NCBI GenBank assembly: GCA_030620115.1
Contig: JAUXFG010000013.1
Location: 1 to 39,793 of the forward strand
Direction of reading: 5' to 3'
From: Candidatus Fermentibacterota bacterium
GTDB lineage: Bacteria; JAFGKV01
DNA: 39,793 bases
The position numbers were made by a program, and so were the translations under genes. Positions 1 to 8,037 of this stretch are shown here, piece after piece. The notes below the pieces were generated by a model. The model did no database searches, had not been told where the DNA came from, and saw only the letters and a program-made list of their open reading frames with translations. Position 1 is the stretch's first letter, and the number at the start of each line of letters is the position of its first letter.

Positions 1-1
1 C

Positions 2-898
2 CTAGTCGCGCCCGACCGGTTACGATTCGACTTCAATCACTATCAACCGGTGACAAGGTCCGAGCTTCTGAACATCCAAGAGACGGTGAATCGTTGGGTC
101 GATGGTGATCTTCCTGTGGAAGTGGCCGCTGATGTTCCTTTAGAGGAGGCCAGACAGGCAGGAGCCATGGCATTTTTCGGCGAGAAGTACGGAGACAAGG
201 TTCGTGTGGTAAAGGTACCCGGGGTGAGCATTGAGCTCTGTGGTGGCACGCATATGAACAGGACATCCTGCGTGGGTCTCATGTGGATCTACTCGGAGAA
301 CGGCATTGCGGCCGGCGTTCGTCGTATCGAGGCGGTATGTGGCAGAGGGTTGCTCGAGAGAACAGTGACGCTTGACGGCAGAATCGACCGGATGAGCCGG
401 ATCCTTGGCGGGCCTAAAGATGAGGTGGAGGCGCGTGTCGAGAAGCTGACGGAGAGAGTACGGATGCTGGAGGAAGAGCGGGGAGAGATGAGGTTGACGC
501 TCCACAACCAGCGCATGGCCACACTGATCAGTGCGGGCAAGAAGGTCAATGATGTAAGGGTCGTGGGAGGGACCCTTCCGCAGGCTTCCAGGAAGGAACT
601 GCGCGCTGTTGCAGATCAGATGCGGGAATCCGAGCAGCGTACGGTGATGGTTCTTGCGTCCGAAGAAGGTGATCGTCTCCAGCTCTTGGCAGCGGTGACC
701 GACGATCTGCTCGATGAAGGAGCCCACGCGGGCCGTCTTATCGGGGAGCTGGCCAAGAGGATGGGAGGCAGAGGAGGAGGGAGGTCTCATCTGGCAGAGG
801 CCGGGGCGCGAGTCGAGCAGGCAGGGACAGTGCTGGAGGATCTGGAGAGCATTGTGGCCTCACTGGTGGAGCAACAGCTGTGTGCTTCGAAAAGCTAG
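2..898 (+). CDS. alaS: Alanyl-tRNA synthetase, C-terminal part (5' truncated by window edge)
   Basis: The frame is open from base 2, so the gene starts outside the window; the ORF track's Met at 50 is internal. The visible 298 codons hold the end of the editing domain and the C-terminal domain. The zinc-site signature ELCGGTHM is followed by a block ending GVRRIEAVCG, as in AlaRS. A coiled-coil stretch (about residues 115-165) leads into a DHHA1-type domain with a glycine-rich GGRGGGRSHLAEAG motif close to the C-terminus. The enzyme charges tRNA-Ala in the cytoplasm and clears mischarged Ser/Gly. The catalytic class II domain is not visible. The gene ends normally with TAG and overlaps the next ORF by 19 nt. 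Confidence 0.97.
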   Translation, partial: LVAPDRLRFDFNHYQPVTRSELLNIQETVNRWVDGDLPVEVAADVPLEEARQAGAMAFFGEKYGDKVRVVKVPGVSIELCGGTHMNRTSCVGLMWIYSENGIAAGVRRIEAVCGRGLLERTVTLDGRIDRMSRILGGPKDEVEARVEKLTERVRMLEEERGEMRLTLHNQRMATLISAGKKVNDVRVVGGTLPQASRKELRAVADQMRESEQRTVMVLASEEGDRLQLLAAVTDDLLDEGAHAGRLIGELAKRMGGRGGGRSHLAEAGARVEQAGTVLEDLESIVASLVEQQLCASKS

Positions 899-1314
899 TC
901 GCCTCGCATCTGGAGCAGCAAATAGGCCTCGCATTCCCCGGAGATCTGTATCAGCAGGCTTTCAGTCATGTCAGCCGCGGAGGCGGCCTCTTCGTTGCAG
1001 TGGAGGCCCTGCAGCCCGGTTCTGGGGCAACGCTGGGTTTGTCACTTGAGTATCTGGCCTCGGCGGTAGAGCTGCATCGAAGTGCACTAGAAAAGAAAGG
1101 ATGGCCCGCTGCCGCTGATCTACTCCTTGGGGATGGGTTGGTCGCCCTGTGTCTCCAACTTGCGGGAGAACAGGGGCACGATGCTCTCGCGCGAACCGCC
1201 ACGTGGGCTCGAGGCATCTTTGGCCAGCAGGATCCTCGAGCTTACTTGCTCCGGTGTTTACGCGTGGAGGGTCTTGCCGGGACTTACGATCGCTTCGCTC
1301 TCTCCGGAGCGTAG
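880..1314 (+). CDS. Small protein of unknown function, faintly polyprenyl-synthetase-like
   Basis: A 144-residue ORF starts at a GTG lying 19 nt inside the alaS 3' end, which suggests translational coupling. The family is not recognised with certainty. The middle (EYLASAVELH... then LLLGDGLVALCLQLA) resembles the helix pair around the first aspartate-rich motif of all-alpha polyprenyl synthetases. No DDxxD is present and the protein is less than half the usual length, so prenyltransferase activity is unlikely. The last codons (SGA, stop) run into a sequence, gcgtaggacccatgggccggaggc, closely matched in the repeat region near 21131, so a repeat may have supplied the stop. It could be a decayed gene or a small helical protein. 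Confidence 0.5.
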   Translation: MCFEKLVASHLEQQIGLAFPGDLYQQAFSHVSRGGGLFVAVEALQPGSGATLGLSLEYLASAVELHRSALEKKGWPAAADLLLGDGLVALCLQLAGEQGHDALARTATWARGIFGQQDPRAYLLRCLRVEGLAGTYDRFALSGA

Positions 1315-1423
1315 GACCCATGGGCCGGAGGCCGCAATTGTGGAAGATGTTGCGTGTCAAGGAGTTGAAGGTGCTCAAAGGAGTAAAGTAGAAGAATCAT
1401 TGCCGATTTGCGGGCTTGCGAGG

Positions 1424-1484
1424 AACTGAACATCCAACGTCCAATCCGCCAGCCGGCGGATTCGATGTTCGGCGTTTTCTTATC
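1424..1484. repeat. Short inverted repeat of the AACATCGAAC family
   Basis: The 228-nt spacer between the small ORF and rmlA contains gaacatccaacgtccaatccgcc followed at once by ggcggattcgatgttcggcgtt. The two halves are an imperfect inverted repeat meeting at the palindrome aatccgccagccggcggatt. The arms carry the same gaacatc/caacgtc words as the larger element near 10600. Nothing else recognisable was seen in this spacer. Confidence 0.6.
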
Positions 1485-1542
1485 CGCGCGAAGTCTCGGA
1501 AGAAGCGTAGAGTCTTTGATACCTCATAGATGGAGGAAAAAG

Positions 1543-2283
1543 ATGAAAGGGGTTGTACTCGCCGGCGGGCTTGGTTCCCGGCTGCTTCCACTCACCAAGG
1601 CAACAAACAAACATCTTCTTCCGGTCTACAACAGACCCATGGTCTACTTCCCCATAGAGACCTTGGTGGAAGCAGGCATTCGGGATATCCTGGTAGTCAC
1701 GGGCGGAGCCAATGCCGGCGATTTCTTGAAGTTGCTTGGGAACGGTAAGCAGTTTGGCCTTTCTCACGTGAACTACACGTATCAGGAGGGGGAGGGGGGC
1801 ATCGCCGAGGCCCTCTTATTGGCGGAGGATTTCGCCGAGAACGAGAGAATCGTGGTGATCTTGGGTGACAATATCATAGGCGGTTCCATCAAAAAGGCGG
1901 TCAAGGAGTTCGAGCAGCAGCCAGAGGGAGCCAAGATTTTCTTGAAGCGGGTACCGGATGCCGAGCGTTTTGGCGTGGCAAGTATTGAGGGTAACCGAGT
2001 ATTGGCAATCGAGGAGAAACCCCCAAAGCCGAAGTCCGATCTCGCAGTGGTGGGTATCTACATGTATGACAATCGTGTTTTCGAGATTATTCGCGAACTC
2101 GAGCCATCTGCCCGGGGCGAGTATGAGATCACCGATGTGAACAACAATTACATCAATGACGGCGCCATGACCTTCGAGGTATTGGACTGCTGGTGGACCG
2201 ATGCAGGCACCTCCTTCGATTCACTGCTTCGGGCCAACAATATGGTGGCCAGCTGGGTCAAGGAGGGGACGGTCAGCGCATGA
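1543..2283 (+). CDS. rmlA: Glucose-1-phosphate thymidylyltransferase (short RmlA)
   Basis: Makes dTDP-glucose from dTTP and glucose-1-phosphate, the first step to dTDP-rhamnose and related surface sugars. The N-terminus MKGVVLAGGLGSRLLPLT is the nucleotide-binding signature, followed by KHLLPVYNRPM and a DN pair (VVILGDNII) that typically holds the metal. EYEITDVNNNYI and WTDAGT near the end are family hallmarks. At 246 residues it lacks the C-terminal extension of the roughly 290-residue enterobacterial enzyme and resembles the short RmlA type. The ORF track's start at 1408 is rejected because ATG 1543 follows TGGAGGAAAAAG and begins exactly at the conserved N-terminus. It overlaps rmlD by ATGA. 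Confidence 0.95.
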   Translation: MKGVVLAGGLGSRLLPLTKATNKHLLPVYNRPMVYFPIETLVEAGIRDILVVTGGANAGDFLKLLGNGKQFGLSHVNYTYQEGEGGIAEALLLAEDFAENERIVVILGDNIIGGSIKKAVKEFEQQPEGAKIFLKRVPDAERFGVASIEGNRVLAIEEKPPKPKSDLAVVGIYMYDNRVFEIIRELEPSARGEYEITDVNNNYINDGAMTFEVLDCWWTDAGTSFDSLLRANNMVASWVKEGTVSA

Positions 2284-3125
2284 GAATAACTGTCACGGGC
2301 GCCGATGGGATGCTTGGGCGGGCTGTGATGTCCGAATTGGATCGATGGGAGCTTACTCCACTCACCGAACCGACGTTCAAGCTTGAAGATAGAGAAGGCG
2401 CCGTGAAGGCCATAACAGAGAGCAATCCCGAGTGGGTGGTCCATACCGCCGCCATGACCAATGTAGATGGCTGCGAGCGTGATCTGGCCCAGGCCTATAG
2501 AATCAATGCCTTGGGCACGAGGAATGTGGCGCTGGGGTGTGCCGCCTGCGGCGCGGGATTACTCTATGTGTCAACGGATTTCGTATTTGGGCGGGGGCAT
2601 CATACCTCCCCTATCGAAGCATGGGAATTGCCGGCGCCGCTCTCCATCTATGGCAGGTCCAAATATGGTGGTGAGCGCTACGCCGAGGCCCTTGCCCCCA
2701 AGCATATCATCGCCCGGACTGCCTGGCTCTATGGCAGGGGGGGAGCGCATTTTGTGGGCGCCATCCTCCACCGTGCACGAGAGGGGAAGCCGCTCCGGAT
2801 CGTTGACGATCAGCGCGGTTCACCCAGTTTTGCTGACGATGTTGCTGTCGGCATCGCGTGTCTCCTGGAGGGGGGAGTACCGGGGTGGTATCATTTGGTG
2901 AACGAGGGGTCGGCGACCTGGTTTGAATTCGCCAAGGCCGCTCTGGCAATGATGGGATTCGATTCTGGTGTTATTGTGCCTTGTTCCACCACCGCATTGA
3001 ACCGGCCTGCCCCACGACCCGCATACTCCGTGTTGAGTACTTTCACGTATACCGAGACCACTGGGCATGCCATACGATCATGGGAATCGGCGCTGGAAGT
3101 CTTCCTGGAGGGCGAAAAGGCTTGA
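2280..3125 (+). CDS. rmlD: dTDP-4-dehydrorhamnose reductase
   Basis: An NAD(P)H-dependent SDR-type enzyme for the last step of dTDP-L-rhamnose synthesis. The Rossmann motif GADGMLG lies at residues 7-13, a conserved VSTDFVF strand carries the Ser/Thr, and YGRSK supplies the catalytic Tyr-Lys (YxxxK). The C-terminal part has the FADD and WYHLVNEG blocks typical of RmlD. Length (281 aa) is normal. The start at 2280 overlaps the rmlA stop by 4 nt, so the two are translationally coupled; the ORF track's 2193 start is an upstream extension. rmlB and rmlC are not in the window, so the pathway must be completed elsewhere or the operon is split. Confidence 0.93.
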   Translation: MRITVTGADGMLGRAVMSELDRWELTPLTEPTFKLEDREGAVKAITESNPEWVVHTAAMTNVDGCERDLAQAYRINALGTRNVALGCAACGAGLLYVSTDFVFGRGHHTSPIEAWELPAPLSIYGRSKYGGERYAEALAPKHIIARTAWLYGRGGAHFVGAILHRAREGKPLRIVDDQRGSPSFADDVAVGIACLLEGGVPGWYHLVNEGSATWFEFAKAALAMMGFDSGVIVPCSTTALNRPAPRPAYSVLSTFTYTETTGHAIRSWESALEVFLEGEKA

Positions 3126-3242
3126 TTCTTTGGAATGGTCATATAGCATGCGTGCCAAACCGATAACGCTCTGGGATTCTTCCGATTCCGAGGGCGCTGG
3201 TCTTTTATTGATTCGTTCTCGGTGACCCGATAGGAGCGCTAC

Positions 3243-4271
3243 ATGAGCATCAAGAAACTAGACCAGGCTGCCTTGGATCGTTGGGTAGATGGTCTCATCG
3301 AGAGGAAGAAGGTGGTTGGAGCTGCGCAGAGGGGGGATCATTTTTCCTTCGGCGAGCTGACATCCGCTTCCGAGCTTCGGCTCGACTACGATATGAGCAT
3401 CCTTCCACCGAAAAAGTACTTTCTCCCCCCCACGGAAGACCTGATCTCTTTCCGACGGGACGGTGGCTTCGAGAGTATCTTCGAAGAAGATCCGATGGTT
3501 CTCCTCGGCGTACATCCCTACGACATGTTTGCGATCTCGCAGCTGGATACCCTCTTCTCGGAGGATAATGACGACATCCATTACAGGAAGAGGAGAGAGG
3601 CGATCACCATCGTGGCCAGCGACGTACAGACTGCGTCGGAGGATGTGTTCGCCGGATGCATGGGTACTGCCACCATAGACCATGGATTCGATATTCTTCT
3701 CACGAAGATCGGTGACCAGTACCTGGTGGATATCAGGACCGAGAAGGGCCAGGCTATCACCATGGGTTTCGGCGAAATGCCTGATGCCACGGATGATGAT
3801 CTGGACCAACGCGAGCGTCTCTGGGCAGAGAATCAAAAGGTGCTGCGCAAGCATGAGCTCCGCCCTGCAGTGGGCTATCTTCCCAAACTCCTTGGGGAGA
3901 GTTACGACCATCCGATCTGGGAAGAGAAGGCAGAGCTCTGTTTCTCCTGTGGGTCGTGCAATCTGGTCTGCCCGACGTGCTACTGTTTTGATGTACAGGA
4001 CGAATTGAATTGGGATGTGACCAGTGGACATCGCTATCGCATCTGGGATGGCTGTATGCTTGCGAATTTTGCTATAGTAGCCGGAGATCACAACTTCAGG
4101 GCAGCAAAGTCAGAGCGATTTCGTCACCGCTACTTCCGAAAAGGCAAGTACATCCCCGAGAAGATCGGACAGACGGGCTGTGTCGGTTGTGGCCGATGTG
4201 TTTCCGCCTGTGTTGCCAAGATCGCCAACCCTGTGGAGATTTACAACCGGATCGCGGAGGGTAAGGAATGA
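3243..4271 (+). CDS. hydB: [NiFe] hydrogenase (group 3b, sulfhydrogenase type) beta subunit, iron-sulfur protein
   Basis: An electron-transfer subunit of a soluble heterotetrameric NAD(P)-linked hydrogenase. Two cysteine clusters are visible: CFSCGSCNLVCPTC (about residues 233-246) and CVGCGRCVSAC (about 313-323), each able to bind a [4Fe-4S] cluster and flanked by typical RYRIWDGC and RHRYFRKGK blocks. The 342-residue length fits HydB/HyhB. The start ATG follows GATAGGAGCGCTAC. This is the first gene of hydB-hydG-hydD-hydA, each overlapping the next by 4-8 nt. The spacer upstream (3126-3242) probably holds the promoter, but I see no convincing consensus. The exact electron acceptor cannot be read from the sequence. 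Confidence 0.93.
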   Translation: MSIKKLDQAALDRWVDGLIERKKVVGAAQRGDHFSFGELTSASELRLDYDMSILPPKKYFLPPTEDLISFRRDGGFESIFEEDPMVLLGVHPYDMFAISQLDTLFSEDNDDIHYRKRREAITIVASDVQTASEDVFAGCMGTATIDHGFDILLTKIGDQYLVDIRTEKGQAITMGFGEMPDATDDDLDQRERLWAENQKVLRKHELRPAVGYLPKLLGESYDHPIWEEKAELCFSCGSCNLVCPTCYCFDVQDELNWDVTSGHRYRIWDGCMLANFAIVAGDHNFRAAKSERFRHRYFRKGKYIPEKIGQTGCVGCGRCVSACVAKIANPVEIYNRIAEGKE

Positions 4272-5125
4272 GTACCGCAACAGTGGCTCAGATGGATCTA
4301 GCACAGAAGGACATATACCTCCCCGATCTTGCCACGGTCACCAAGGTTGCTTCCATGACTGAGATGGAGATGTTTCTGGAGTTCACTTTGGACTCCGGGC
4401 AGGAGCTTGGCCATGAGCCGGGGCAGTTCGTGGAGGTCTCCATTCCAGGTATCGGCGAAGCGCCCATCTCGGTTTCCTCTTCCCCCACACAGAAGGGCAT
4501 GTTTCAGCTGGTGGTGCGGAATGCGGGGAATGTGACCAACGCCATGCATCAGCTTCAGCCTGGCGACAAGGTGGGAATTCGTGGACCGTTCGGCACCTGT
4601 TTCCCTGTTGAAGAGGCCATGAAAGGCAAGGACATACTCTTCATCTGTGGAGGCATCGGCCTCGTTCCCGTGAGATCGGCCATCGATTATGTGCTCAGCA
4701 ACCGATCGCAGTATGGTGATGTGACCATTCTTTTTGGGGCCAAGAGCCCCGCCGAACGGCTTTTCACGGATGAGATCGAAGTCTGGAAGGCCCGCGACGA
4801 TGCTTCGTTCTATGAAACGGTTGATCGCGCCGATGAGACATGGAAGGGGAATGTGGGCGTCATCACGCGGCTCATCCCGCCGCTGAAGTTTGATCCTCTC
4901 AACACCATATGCCTCGTTTGCGGACCACCGGTCATGTATAAGTACGTGGTGCTCGAGCTCTGGTGGAAGCGAGTGCCGAATGAGAGCATTTATGTATCAT
5001 TGGAGCGAAGAATGAAATGTGGGGTCGGCAAGTGTGGGCACTGTCAAATCAATGGGCTCTATGCCTGCCAAGATGGGCCTGTCTTTAAGTTTGCCGATAT
5101 CATTGAAGTTCCGGAGGCCCTATGA
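4268..5125 (+). CDS. hydG: [NiFe] hydrogenase (group 3b) gamma subunit, FAD/NAD(P)-binding reductase
   Basis: The flavoprotein that passes electrons between the iron-sulfur chain and NAD(P). The N-terminal half is a ferredoxin-reductase-like FAD domain (PISVSSSP, GDKVGIRGPFG). The middle has the pyridine-nucleotide-binding motif ILFICGGIGLVPVRSA. The C-terminus carries CGVGKCGHC plus a further Cys (YACQDGPVF), the [2Fe-2S] site shared with dihydroorotate dehydrogenase electron-transfer subunits. Length is 285 aa. ATG 4268 overlaps the hydB stop (ATGA) after AAGGA. Its place between the beta and delta subunits makes the hydrogenase assignment firm; alone it could be read as a PyrK-like or NfnA-like protein. 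Confidence 0.93.
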   Translation: MSTATVAQMDLAQKDIYLPDLATVTKVASMTEMEMFLEFTLDSGQELGHEPGQFVEVSIPGIGEAPISVSSSPTQKGMFQLVVRNAGNVTNAMHQLQPGDKVGIRGPFGTCFPVEEAMKGKDILFICGGIGLVPVRSAIDYVLSNRSQYGDVTILFGAKSPAERLFTDEIEVWKARDDASFYETVDRADETWKGNVGVITRLIPPLKFDPLNTICLVCGPPVMYKYVVLELWWKRVPNESIYVSLERRMKCGVGKCGHCQINGLYACQDGPVFKFADIIEVPEAL

Positions 5126-5874
5126 TGAGCAAGCCAAGAGTGGCCATATTCGACTTTGCCTGCTGCGAGGGGTGCCAGCTTCAGATCGTCAATATGGAGG
5201 AGGAGATCCTCGATCTGATCAATCTTGTGGATGTTGTCGAGTGGCGCGAGGCCATGTCAGAGCAGAACACCGAATACGATATTGCCCTAGTTGAGGGCTC
5301 GATAACCCGCCCGGAGGATGAAGAACGAATCAAGGAGATCCGGGGGCGGGCCAAGATTCTCGTCGCACTTGGTGCATGTGCCGTCATCGGAGGCGTGAAT
5401 AAGCTCAAAAATCGCTTCGATCTCGAGGATGTGCGGAGGTATGTATACCATGATGACGCAGACATGCCCCATCTTCAGACCGCGCAGACCAAGGCTCTCC
5501 ATGAGGTCGTTGATGTTGATTACAAGATACCCGGCTGCCCCATCGACCGGAAAGAGTTCAGCTACGTGGTGAAGTGCCTGGCAGTTGGCAAGAAGCCCGA
5601 GATTCCTTCGTATTCGGTGTGTGTCGAGTGCAAGATGAAGGAGAATGTGTGCCGCTTCGAGTACAATGAGGTGTGCTTAGGCCCGATCACGCGGGCAGGC
5701 TGCGGAGCGAGGTGTCCATCCAATGGATTCTGGTGTTTTGGATGTCGTGGTCTTGTTGACGATCCCAATGTCAATGCGGCCAAAGATGTGATGGAGAAGT
5801 ACGGGAAGACGATTGACGATCTGAAGCACAGATTGGCGTTGTTCAATACAGATGAGGAGCGCGCTCATGCCTAG
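5122..5874 (+). CDS. hydD: [NiFe] hydrogenase (group 3b) delta (small) subunit
   Basis: The small subunit related to the 20-kDa subunit of complex I; it carries the iron-sulfur relay from the [NiFe] site. Proximal-cluster ligands are visible in FACCEGCQ (residues 9-16), LGACA and PGCPIDR. A second Cys-rich region in the C-terminal half (CVECKMKENVC, then EVCLGP, AGCGARCPSNGFWCFGC) can bind two further clusters. Length is 250 aa with no twin-arginine signal, consistent with a cytoplasmic enzyme. ATG 5122 overlaps the hydG stop after CCGGAGGCCCT; a second ATG at 5125 is possible. Confidence 0.95.
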   Translation: MMSKPRVAIFDFACCEGCQLQIVNMEEEILDLINLVDVVEWREAMSEQNTEYDIALVEGSITRPEDEERIKEIRGRAKILVALGACAVIGGVNKLKNRFDLEDVRRYVYHDDADMPHLQTAQTKALHEVVDVDYKIPGCPIDRKEFSYVVKCLAVGKKPEIPSYSVCVECKMKENVCRFEYNEVCLGPITRAGCGARCPSNGFWCFGCRGLVDDPNVNAAKDVMEKYGKTIDDLKHRLALFNTDEERAHA

Positions 5875-7165
5875 TACCATGGAGATCAATGTACATCATG
5901 TTACCAGGGTAGAGGGTCATGGCAACATAGCGATCAGGGCGACCGACGGGACCATCGAAAAGGTAGAGTGGCAGGTCCCGGAGGCTCCTCGCTTCTTCGA
6001 GGCCATGGTCAGGGGAAGGAGCTATGAGGATATCCAGACCATTGTCAGCAGGATCTGCGGCATCTGCTCCATCACCCATTCGCTGGCGAGCCTGAAGGCC
6101 GTAGAGAACGCCCTGGACATAGAGGTCTCTGAACAGACCGACAAGTTGAGAATCCTCACCCACTACTCCGAGCAACTGCAGAGTCATTCGTTGCACGTGG
6201 GGTACTTGGTATCACCGGATCTGGTAGGCAAGAAATCGGTGGTGGGCATGCTTGGGGAGTTTGGCGATGCGGTGAAGACGGTGATCCGGATACACCGGGT
6301 GGCGAATGAATGGTCTGATCTTCTGGCCGGCAGGACGACCCACCCGGTCAGGTTGAAGCCGGGCGGCTTTTCGAAGCTTCCCACGGAAGGCGAGCTGAGA
6401 GAGCTGAAGGGGATGCTGGAGAAGGGTGTGGACGATCTCAAGGCTCTGGCAGAAGTGGTGCTTTCGGTGGCTGATGCGCTGCCTGATTTCCAACGGGAAA
6501 CGGAGTATATCGCACTGATTCATCCAGGGGTTTATACGTTCTATCACGGGAGCATCGGCAGCACGGATACGGCGGAACTGGTTCCCATCTCTGAGTTCGA
6601 GCGGGTGGTGAATGAATATGTGGTGCCGCAGTCCACCGCCAAATGGACGAAGTGGCACCGGGACGCATATGCGGTTGGTGCGCTGGCGAGATTCAATGTG
6701 AATGCAGAACACCTCCTGCCTTTGGCGAAAGCAACGGCCGCGAAGTTCGGTTTGGAGAAAGGAAACACCAATCCATACATGAACAACGTGGCACAGTTAG
6801 TAGAATGCGTGCACGTGGTGGAAGCTTCGCTCCAGATCATCGATGAACTGCTGACGGATGGGATCAAGCCCGAGGTTCCCAAGGTCAGTCCGAAAGCGGG
6901 AGAGGGTGCCGGGTGCGTCGAGGCGCCCAGGGGCATTCTGTTCCATCGGTATGCGTTCGAAAAGAATGGTATCTGCACTGGGGCCAATATCTCCATTCCG
7001 ACGAATCAGAATCATGGCAATATTCAGAAGGACTTCGAGGCATTGGTTCCCCAGATCATGGATCGGGATCAGGATGAGATCCGGCTGCTGTTGGAGATGC
7101 TCGTGCGTTCATACGATCCATGCATCTCGTGCTCCACGCACTATCTGGATGTGAAGTTCATATAG
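5867..7165 (+). CDS. hydA: [NiFe] hydrogenase (group 3b) alpha (large, catalytic) subunit
   Basis: The catalytic subunit that binds the Ni-Fe(CN)2CO centre. The first ligand motif is RICGICSITHS near the N-terminus and the second is DPCISCSTH at the C-terminus, so all four cysteine ligands are present. Seven residues (YLDVKFI) follow the final His; this short tail should be cut off by the protease encoded downstream. The start ATG 5867 sits 7 nt after GAGGAG and overlaps the hydD stop by 8 nt; ATG 5852 (ORF track) and 5879 are alternatives. Length is 432 aa. Hyp maturation genes are not in the window. Confidence 0.96.
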   Translation: MPSTMEINVHHVTRVEGHGNIAIRATDGTIEKVEWQVPEAPRFFEAMVRGRSYEDIQTIVSRICGICSITHSLASLKAVENALDIEVSEQTDKLRILTHYSEQLQSHSLHVGYLVSPDLVGKKSVVGMLGEFGDAVKTVIRIHRVANEWSDLLAGRTTHPVRLKPGGFSKLPTEGELRELKGMLEKGVDDLKALAEVVLSVADALPDFQRETEYIALIHPGVYTFYHGSIGSTDTAELVPISEFERVVNEYVVPQSTAKWTKWHRDAYAVGALARFNVNAEHLLPLAKATAAKFGLEKGNTNPYMNNVAQLVECVHVVEASLQIIDELLTDGIKPEVPKVSPKAGEGAGCVEAPRGILFHRYAFEKNGICTGANISIPTNQNHGNIQKDFEALVPQIMDRDQDEIRLLLEMLVRSYDPCISCSTHYLDVKFI

Positions 7166-7186
7166 TAAGCCCGTAGCTGCAGCGTA

Positions 7187-7242
7187 TAGCCCGGACTTCT
7201 CACCGGCTGTCGTAGCAGGAAGCTGGTGAGAAGTTCGGGCTA
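7187..7242. repeat. Paired ends of the AGCCCGGACTTCTCACC repeat family, no interior
   Basis: tagcccggacttctcacc and ggtgagaagttcgggcta form an 18-nt inverted repeat with one mismatch around a 20-nt loop. The arms are the same as the ends of the roughly 180-200 bp copies at 8610 and 28186, so this looks like a form with the interior deleted. It lies 22 nt after the hydA stop and could also fold in the mRNA. Confidence 0.8.
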
Positions 7243-7246
7243 GGCC

Positions 7247-7280
7247 AAGAGGGGTCGTCTGATATCAGGCGACCCCTCTT
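7247..7280. terminator. Strong hairpin after hydA, probable terminator
   Basis: aagaggggtcg and cgacccctctt are perfect 11-nt complements, and the interior tctgatatcagg is itself near-palindromic, so the stem may be almost continuous. The 3' side is followed by only a weak T-run (ctcttct). It may end or attenuate hydBGDA transcription and could stabilise the mRNA 3' end. The rest of the 286-nt spacer to the protease gene holds the repeat at 7187 and an atggaatgatggaata tract also seen near 28389. Confidence 0.55.
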
Positions 7281-7451
7281 CTGAACTTGGGGTTATGGAA
7301 TGATGGAATACTGGAATGATGGCTCGGAAGGATTGGGATTTGATCATTTTTTCTCCAACCGCCATTCGAGATTTCATCAAGCATTTGATAGCCTGCGAAC
7401 AAGGTCACCGACAGGAATGGAACCCTGAACCTGTGAACGCCTACCTCTTAC

Positions 7452-7922
7452 ATGGCAGTGTCCAAGATGAGTGATGTGGTGGTGATCGGTCTGGGTAATC
7501 CCTTTATGTCGGATGACGGCGTTGGCGTGGAAATTATTCATCGGCTGGCCGCACAGTCGAGCCGTTTCCCTGACGTTGAGTTCCTTGATCTCGGTTCAGC
7601 AGTGCATGGTGTGCTCCATGTGGTCTCCGGCAAGAAGCGGGTGATACTGATCGACTGTGGCTTCATGGACGCGGAGCCGGGGACCATGCGCAGGTTCACT
7701 CTCGATGAGGTCATCACAAAGAAGGAGGTCTCGGGTCTCTCGTTTCACGAAGCAGACCTTTTCTCGATTCTCGAACTGTCTCGCCGTCTCAACGAACTCC
7801 CGGCGAACACGATCATCTATGCCATTCAGCCTCAATCAGTGGCATTCGGGGACACGATGTCGCCCGAGCTGATACAACAGCTTCCGCATTACGTGGAGCG
7901 AATCATGGCGGATCTTGAGTGA
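7452..7922 (+). CDS. Hydrogenase maturation protease (HycI/HybD family)
   Basis: An endopeptidase that removes the C-terminal tail of the [NiFe] large subunit after nickel insertion. The N-terminus IGLGNPFMSDDGVGVE is the family signature, with the acidic nickel-sensing residue in the DDGVG block. A second acidic site is in LIDCGFMDAEPG, and the His is in SFHEADLFSILEL. The C-terminal IYAIQPQSVAFG also fits. Length (156 aa) is normal. No clear Shine-Dalgarno precedes ATG 7452; ATG 7467 is equally possible and starts nearer the conserved strand. The natural substrate is HydA, whose gene lies 286 nt upstream across a hairpin and a repeat. Confidence 0.92.
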   Translation: MAVSKMSDVVVIGLGNPFMSDDGVGVEIIHRLAAQSSRFPDVEFLDLGSAVHGVLHVVSGKKRVILIDCGFMDAEPGTMRRFTLDEVITKKEVSGLSFHEADLFSILELSRRLNELPANTIIYAIQPQSVAFGDTMSPELIQQLPHYVERIMADLE

Positions 7923-7937
7923 GTTCGCTTAAGAGGT

Positions 7938-8037
7938 AAGCGTTCAGGGGTTCAGCGTTCAGAGGTTCAGCGTTCAGGAAAAAGCCTAGTCCATGCCCGC
8001 GGATCCCCCCTGAAATCTGAACGCTGAACACTGAACT
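7938..8037. repeat. GTTCAG-family inverted repeat
   Basis: The left arm is three tandem-like units (aagcgttcaggggttcagcgttcagaggttcagcgttcagg). The right arm (cctgaaatctgaacgctgaacactgaac) is the reverse complement of the same words. It begins 15 nt after the protease gene and its right half lies inside the end of the minus-strand MobB-like ORF. A second element of the family occupies 20978-21190. Confidence 0.8.

Noticed and set aside
3126-3242. Promoter for the hydrogenase operon (TTGATT plus TATAGC, or sigma-54 type)
   Set aside because: Spacing is 14 nt for the best sigma-70 pair and no GG-N10-GC sigma-54 pattern with flanking match was found; too weak to list.
3258-4091. 277-aa antisense ORF inside hydB
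   Set aside because: The sense strand encodes a clear hydrogenase subunit with both iron-sulfur motifs; the antisense product shows no recognisable motif.
7938-8037. Possible CRISPR array from regularly spaced GTTCAG words
   Set aside because: The units are too short and irregular, have no unique spacers of constant length, form an inverted repeat, and no cas genes are near.
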